Positions 23,908 to 27,642 of a DNA stretch of 27,642 bases are shown one piece after another; position 1 is the first letter of the stretch, and every line of letters begins with the position of its first letter. The position numbers and the translations under genes are program-made. The notes beneath the pieces were generated by a model. That model had not been told where the DNA came from. It ran no database searches and worked only from the letters and a program-made list of their open reading frames with translations. The stretch comes from RUG13091 sp963619935 (GTDB taxonomy: Bacteria > Bacillota_I > Bacilli_A > RFN20 > CAG-826): positions 1 through 27,642 of the forward strand of contig CAVEYA010000035.1 of the NCBI GenBank assembly GCA_963619935.1, in the 5' to 3' direction.

Positions 23908-24152
23908 GTAGAGAAGAAATTTTTACTAAATTAAAAGAAGTTATTCAATTAGCGAATACTTCTGATCCTGATGCATTAAAAAATTGTAAAGAAGAATCTA
24001 ATTTAAGAAATGATTTAGGCTTAACTTCCATTGGTGTTCTTTATGTGGCAATTGCCCTAGAAGAAGCTTTTAATATTGAATTTACTGGTGTTTCATTTGA
24101 TGAATTTGAAACTGTTAAAGATGTGATTGATTATATTGAAAAGAGAGTTTAA
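23904..24152 (+). CDS. acyl carrier protein, dedicated
   Basis: 82-residue four-helix carrier. The phosphopantetheine site is Ser42 in NDLGLTSIGVLY; most fatty-acid ACPs have DSL here, so TSI marks it as a specialised carrier. The rest fits: acidic helix II (VAIALEEAFNIEF) and FETVKDVIDYIEKRV. The start overlaps the ligase stop (ATGA), and AAAGGAT lies upstream. The PPTase gene starts 2 nt after its stop, giving a complete ligase-carrier-PPTase set. It is unlikely to be the general AcpP, because no fatty-acid synthase gene is nearby. Confidence 0.88.
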   Translation: MSREEIFTKLKEVIQLANTSDPDALKNCKEESNLRNDLGLTSIGVLYVAIALEEAFNIEFTGVSFDEFETVKDVIDYIEKRV

Positions 24153-24154
24153 AA

Positions 24155-24757
24155 ATGAGTGACGCGATTATTCATGTTTATCTAAAAACATTTCCATTTT
24201 TAACCGATGATGAGATTTATCCAGAAAGTAGGAAGAATCTTATTAATCGTTGTAAAAGTGAAAAAGTAAGAAATGAAAAATACTACGCTTGGAAGTTATT
24301 ACAAGAAGCGATGTATTTATCTTTTTCTTTAAATATGAAGAATATTACCTTTCATAAGGATAGACATGGTAAGTGGACTTGCCCAGATTGTTATTTTTCA
24401 ATTACTCACTGTAACGGTGTCGCTGCAGTAGTGGTTTCTAATGAACCTGTGGGTATCGATTTAGAAAAGGTTGATTTAACCCGTGATTATCAAAAAATCG
24501 CTACAAAAGCCTTCTTAATTGTTGAAAAGAAAGATTTAACTGCAGATAAATTCTTTAAGATTTGGACTATTAAAGAAGCTTATTATAAATATCTTGATAA
24601 ACAAACTAGAGGATTTGTTCCTCATGATTTTAATACTACAAAAATTGATAATGTTTTGACTAAAACAATTAAAATCAAAGATGAGAAATATTATCTATCA
24701 ATTGTGTGTGAACACACGAAAGATATTAAATTTCAATGTGAATTAAATAATTTATAA
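24155..24757 (+). CDS. Sfp-type 4'-phosphopantetheinyl transferase
   Basis: Attaches the phosphopantetheine arm of CoA to the Ser of an acyl carrier protein. 200 residues. Family motifs in order: WKLLQEAMYLSF, the ITHCNGVAAVVVS block (usual ISHs), the magnesium site GIDLE (Asp102, Glu104), and WTIKEAYYKY (137-146; Lys140, Glu141). It resembles the Sfp group more than AcpS in length. It lies 2 nt after the ACP gene, which is probably its substrate. The putative pair CPDC at about 75-78 is not a family feature that I recognise. No strong Shine-Dalgarno sequence precedes it, so it may be translated by coupling with the ACP gene. Confidence 0.88.
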   Translation: MSDAIIHVYLKTFPFLTDDEIYPESRKNLINRCKSEKVRNEKYYAWKLLQEAMYLSFSLNMKNITFHKDRHGKWTCPDCYFSITHCNGVAAVVVSNEPVGIDLEKVDLTRDYQKIATKAFLIVEKKDLTADKFFKIWTIKEAYYKYLDKQTRGFVPHDFNTTKIDNVLTKTIKIKDEKYYLSIVCEHTKDIKFQCELNNL

Positions 24758-24789
24758 AATAAAATATTAAATTGTAGGAGTTATTAATA

Positions 24790-25731
24790 ATGGAAAATTA
24801 TGTCATTTTAGCTGATTCATGTATGGATTTAAGCAAAGCACAAAGAGAAGAATATGGAATCGAATATCCATTACGTGGCACGATTGTATATCCAAATGGA
24901 GAAGAACATATTGCTGACCCAGATTGGGAAACAATTTCTTTCGAAAAATTCTTTAGCTTATTAGAAAACAAAAAGAATCATTTCCGTAGTAGTCTTCCAA
25001 ATCAGTTTACGATTATTGAAAGATATGAAGAATATTTAAAAAAGGGCCAAGACATTTTAGTGGTCACTCTTTCTGGTGCGATGTCTGGCACTTATAGTTC
25101 ATTTGTTACTGCAAGAAATGAAATTATTGATAAATATCCAGAACGTAAAATTATCATTGTTGATTCAAGAAAATATTCCGCAGGTATCAATATGGTTTGT
25201 TTATTAGCTAGTGAAAATAGAAAAAATGGCATGTCCATTGAAGAAAACGCGAAAGACTTAGAAGAAAGAAAAACCCATATTCATCAAATTGGGATTTTAG
25301 ATGATTTATTCTTCTTATATCGCAGCGGTCGTATTTCTAAAGCTAAGGCCTTCTTTGGAAACTTAGTCGGTGTTAAACCAATGGCGGACTTCTCTATTGA
25401 ATCTGGTATGCCATGTACCTTAGGTAATGCGAGAGGTTACCAAGCCGCTTATAAAGCTATTGAAAAATATATCAAACAAGTTATTGGTAGCACGAAAGGT
25501 AAAACGTTGATTGTGACGCATTCCATTCGTCAAAAACAAGCTGACGCAATTTATGAAATTGCTAAAAGAGTGGCACCTGACGCAAAGATAATTCGTTGTA
25601 TTATGAATCAATCTAATGGTGTAAATGTTGGACCAGGTTTAGCTGCTTGTTGGTTTGTTAGTGACGAGAGAGTTTCTCCTGATTGTGAAAAAGAAAGAAA
25701 AATAATGGCGGATATTTTAGCAAGTAAATAA
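24790..25731 (+). CDS. DegV family fatty-acid binding protein (first copy)
   Basis: DegV proteins (FakB in Staphylococcus) hold a free fatty acid and present it to the kinase FakA. 313 residues, a little longer than the usual 280-290. Motifs: YVILADSCMDLS at the start, RSSLPNQF where most have TSxPS, LSGAMSGTYSS, IIIVDSRKYSAG, LDDLFFLYRSGRISKA and NVGPGLAACW near the end. TAGGAG precedes the ATG by 10 nt. It lies 32 nt after the PPTase gene and 2 nt before the hydrolase. No FakA kinase is in the window, so the partner could be FakA elsewhere or the ligase at 22390. Confidence 0.88.
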   Translation: MENYVILADSCMDLSKAQREEYGIEYPLRGTIVYPNGEEHIADPDWETISFEKFFSLLENKKNHFRSSLPNQFTIIERYEEYLKKGQDILVVTLSGAMSGTYSSFVTARNEIIDKYPERKIIIVDSRKYSAGINMVCLLASENRKNGMSIEENAKDLEERKTHIHQIGILDDLFFLYRSGRISKAKAFFGNLVGVKPMADFSIESGMPCTLGNARGYQAAYKAIEKYIKQVIGSTKGKTLIVTHSIRQKQADAIYEIAKRVAPDAKIIRCIMNQSNGVNVGPGLAACWFVSDERVSPDCEKERKIMADILASK

Positions 25732-25733
25732 AT

Positions 25734-26702
25734 ATGATTTTAGTTTCTTTATCTTGGTATCATTTGTTAATTATTGGAATAGGTACATTCCTTATTATTT
25801 CCTTATTGTTTTCTATATGGTTAACATTTACTATTGCAAAGCATGTTTATCAACATACCTTAACTAGATTAGAGGGTGGTGCTTGGGGTAGAGAATGTTC
25901 CGCACCTGAAAATAAAGAACAATTAGAAATGTGGAATGAAGGATTAGAATGGGCTAAAAAATTTAGCAAACAAAAAGAAGACTTAACCATTACTAGTTTT
26001 GATGGCCTTAAACTAATGGCGGAATTCTATAACTTTAATAGTGAACGAACAGTAGTCTTTTTATGCGGTAGATGTGAATGTTTATGCTATGCATATTACT
26101 ATGCGAAAGCTTATCAAGAACAAGGTATTAATTGCTTATTCATTGATCAAAGATGTCATGGTTTAAGTGAAGGCACTTATTCCACAGTTGGTATCTTAGA
26201 AAGTAAAGATACTTTAAAGTGGTTAGAATATTTAAAAGAACATAAAGGATTAAATAGATTTTTATTACACTGTGTATGTGTCGGAGGGGCAACCGGTTTA
26301 TTAATGGCAGCTTCTAAAGAATGTGATGTTAATATTGAACGCATCACACTCGATGGAGCGTTTATTAATTTTAATGATAGTTATAAGCGTCATTACGTTG
26401 GCCTTGGGCATCATTTATTCCCTGTTTATTATCAAATCTGGTATTGGTTTAAAAAAAGAACAGGTGTTTCAGTCAAGCTTTCTAACCCTTTAGAAGCAAT
26501 TAAAAATATTCACTGTCCTGTGCTGTTTTTATATGGAAAATTAGATAATTATTCTCCCATTGAAAATGGAAAAATTTTATTTAATGCTTGTCCAAGCGAT
26601 AATAAAAAAATAATAATATTTGACGAGGGAAGTCATTCCCATTTAAGAATTAATAACAAAACTAAGTACGATCAAAGCATCATTGACTTTGTCAAAGAAT
26701 AG
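25734..26702 (+). CDS. membrane-anchored alpha/beta hydrolase with Cys nucleophile
   Basis: 322 residues. A membrane segment at about 10-35 is followed by an alpha/beta hydrolase domain (about 80-320) of the serine aminopeptidase/BAAT-like type. The nucleophile elbow, normally GxSxG, reads CVCVG (180-184), so Cys182 takes the place of Ser; DQRCHGLSEG, the acid Asp in YGKLDNYSP and His in EGSHSH complete a probable triad. Cys is frequent: CGRCECLC, QRCHG, HCVCVGG. Cys-nucleophile members such as dienelactone hydrolase are known. Placement between two DegV genes suggests a lipid substrate such as an acyl-ester or thioester. It is 2 nt from the preceding gene with no Shine-Dalgarno sequence. Thioesterase or acyltransferase activity is a guess. 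Confidence 0.8.
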   Translation: MILVSLSWYHLLIIGIGTFLIISLLFSIWLTFTIAKHVYQHTLTRLEGGAWGRECSAPENKEQLEMWNEGLEWAKKFSKQKEDLTITSFDGLKLMAEFYNFNSERTVVFLCGRCECLCYAYYYAKAYQEQGINCLFIDQRCHGLSEGTYSTVGILESKDTLKWLEYLKEHKGLNRFLLHCVCVGGATGLLMAASKECDVNIERITLDGAFINFNDSYKRHYVGLGHHLFPVYYQIWYWFKKRTGVSVKLSNPLEAIKNIHCPVLFLYGKLDNYSPIENGKILFNACPSDNKKIIIFDEGSHSHLRINNKTKYDQSIIDFVKE

Positions 26703-26710
26703 GAGTGTTT

Positions 26711-27559
26711 ATGAAAATAGCTATCTCTGCTGAATCCACAATAGATTTACCAAAAGAATTATTAAAAGAATATGATATACAAACTGTCCCATTTACTGTT
26801 TTATTAGGTGAGAAGATGGGTATTGATGGAGATATTACTCCAGAAGAAATCTTTGCCTATGTTGATAAGACTGGTATCTTACCAAAGACATCCGCAGTTA
26901 ATGAATTTCAATTTGAAGAACATTTTAATAAATTATTACAAGACCATGACGCGGTTATTCATTTCTCTTTAAGTAGTGAAATTTCTAGCGCGTGTGAGAA
27001 CGCTAAAAAGGTTGCTAAAAAATTAAAAAATGTCTATGTAATTGATTCTCGTACTTTATCTACCGGAATTGCCTTAGAAGCTATTTATGCCTCTAAGTTA
27101 GCAAAAGAAGGATTAGATGCAGAAGAGATTGTGAAAAAGGTTGAAGCTCGTATCCCACATGTACAAGCTAGTTTTGTTGTTAATACTTTAAGTTATTTAT
27201 ATAAAGGCGGACGTTGCTCTAGCATTGCCCGTTTTGCCTCTGCTTTATTTAGAATCAAACCACAAATTGTGGTTAATAACGGCAAGATGGAAGCTAAAAA
27301 GAAATATCATGGTCGTAACACACAAGTTGTCGAACAATATTGTAAGGACACATTAGAACAATTTAATAATCCTGATAAATCTCTTATCTTTATTACTCAT
27401 TCTCACGCTACTCCGGATATGGTGGAAGCAGCGAAAAAGATTGTTCAGGAACAAGGTTTTAAAAATATTATTGTGACAGTTGCTGCCGCAACGATAACCT
27501 CACACTGTGGACCTAAAACACTTGGTATTCTTTATATCAATGATGGAATGAATAAATAA
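26711..27559 (+). CDS. DegV family fatty-acid binding protein (second copy)
   Basis: 282 residues from the ATG at 26711, with AGGAG at 26701-26705; a GTG start at 26705 would remove the spacing and is rejected. Motifs: KIAISAESTIDLP, LPKTSAVNEF (the TSxPS site with Val for Pro), SSEISSACENA for the usual SSxLSGTxxxA, YVIDSRTLSTG, LSYLYKGGRCSS and ITSHCGPKTLGI. It differs clearly from the copy at 24790, so the two may hold different acyl chains, as FakB1 and FakB2 do in Staphylococcus. Its start overlaps the hydrolase stop region, and a strong terminator follows, closing the cluster. Confidence 0.9.
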   Translation: MKIAISAESTIDLPKELLKEYDIQTVPFTVLLGEKMGIDGDITPEEIFAYVDKTGILPKTSAVNEFQFEEHFNKLLQDHDAVIHFSLSSEISSACENAKKVAKKLKNVYVIDSRTLSTGIALEAIYASKLAKEGLDAEEIVKKVEARIPHVQASFVVNTLSYLYKGGRCSSIARFASALFRIKPQIVVNNGKMEAKKKYHGRNTQVVEQYCKDTLEQFNNPDKSLIFITHSHATPDMVEAAKKIVQEQGFKNIIVTVAAATITSHCGPKTLGILYINDGMNK

Positions 27560-27584
27560 AAGTAACCTGCTGGTTACTTTTTTT
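27559..27584 (+). terminator. rho-independent terminator closing the lipid cluster
   Basis: AAAGTAACC (27559-27567, sharing a base with the DegV stop codon) pairs with GGTTACTTT (27572-27580), loop TGCT, T tract to 27584. The remaining bases to 27642 hold nothing I can identify. Confidence 0.95.
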
Positions 27585-27642
27585 AATAACATATTTCTTA
27601 AAAAATCTTTTAAGCGTGTATGCCATTTTCATTGGCCAACTT

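Noticed and set aside
27598..27613. CTTAAAA/TTTTAAG palindrome at the window end
   Set aside because: A-T only and short; expected by chance in AT-rich DNA.
1..27642. CRISPR arrays, insertion sequences, tRNA or rRNA genes, prophage
   Set aside because: I saw no spaced repeats, transposase or phage genes, tRNA cloverleaf (other than tmRNA) or rRNA signatures.

Overview
The window is an AT-rich bacterial chromosome segment of Bacillota type. It uses the standard genetic code: Trp is TGG throughout, and TGA is a stop in tight ATGA overlaps at 16868-16871 and 23904-23907. Most genes have AGGAGG-like ribosome binding sites. The order of the housekeeping blocks (pth-mfd-rqcP-tilS-ftsH, dus-lysS, rpsF-ssb-rpsR, gdpP-rplI-dnaB-walJ-rlmH) is that of the Bacilli origin-side region. 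The spacer genes seen there in Bacillus (spoVT, yabM/N, yabP/Q, divIC, spoIIE, hpt) are missing. Together with low GC and a zinc-type S18, this suggests a streamlined, non-sporulating gut lineage of Bacilli near Erysipelotrichia or Mollicutes. No species can be named from sequence alone.

Layout. 27-7647: translation quality control, repair and membrane proteolysis (pth, mfd, rqcP, tilS, ftsH). 7675-10202: dihydrouridine synthase and lysyl-tRNA synthetase. 10287-11431: S6/SSB/S18 operon with its own promoter, a structured leader that can hide the rpsF ribosome binding site, and a strong terminator. 11600-17240: gdpP (c-di-AMP phosphodiesterase), rplI, dnaB helicase, walJ, rlmH and an unknown small gene, nearly all overlapping or abutting, closed by a terminator shared with the opposite strand. 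17248-20048 (minus strand): a PII-like regulator overlapping a CPA2 cation/proton antiporter, then a membrane protein with a large external domain. 20106-20588: tmRNA (ssrA) with promoter and terminator. 20614-27584: a glycosyltransferase, a PlsC-type acyltransferase, an acyl-ACP/CoA ligase, a dedicated acyl carrier protein, an Sfp-type phosphopantetheinyl transferase, two DegV (fatty-acid binding) proteins and a membrane-anchored alpha/beta hydrolase with a Cys nucleophile.

Most interesting points: (1) the last cluster looks like a self-contained pathway that captures, activates and transfers fatty acids, with no chain-elongation enzymes; (2) the antiporter has no cytosolic sensing domain, and its overlapping neighbour is a small PII-like protein whose ends resemble the c-di-AMP receptor DarA/PstA; (3) the tmRNA tag ends in Leu-Ala rather than Leu-Ala-Ala and contains an in-frame 9-nt tandem duplication; (4) two lipid-cluster genes have promoters so close to the ATG that their mRNAs should be leaderless. 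All functions are inferred by reading the sequence; no database search was run.
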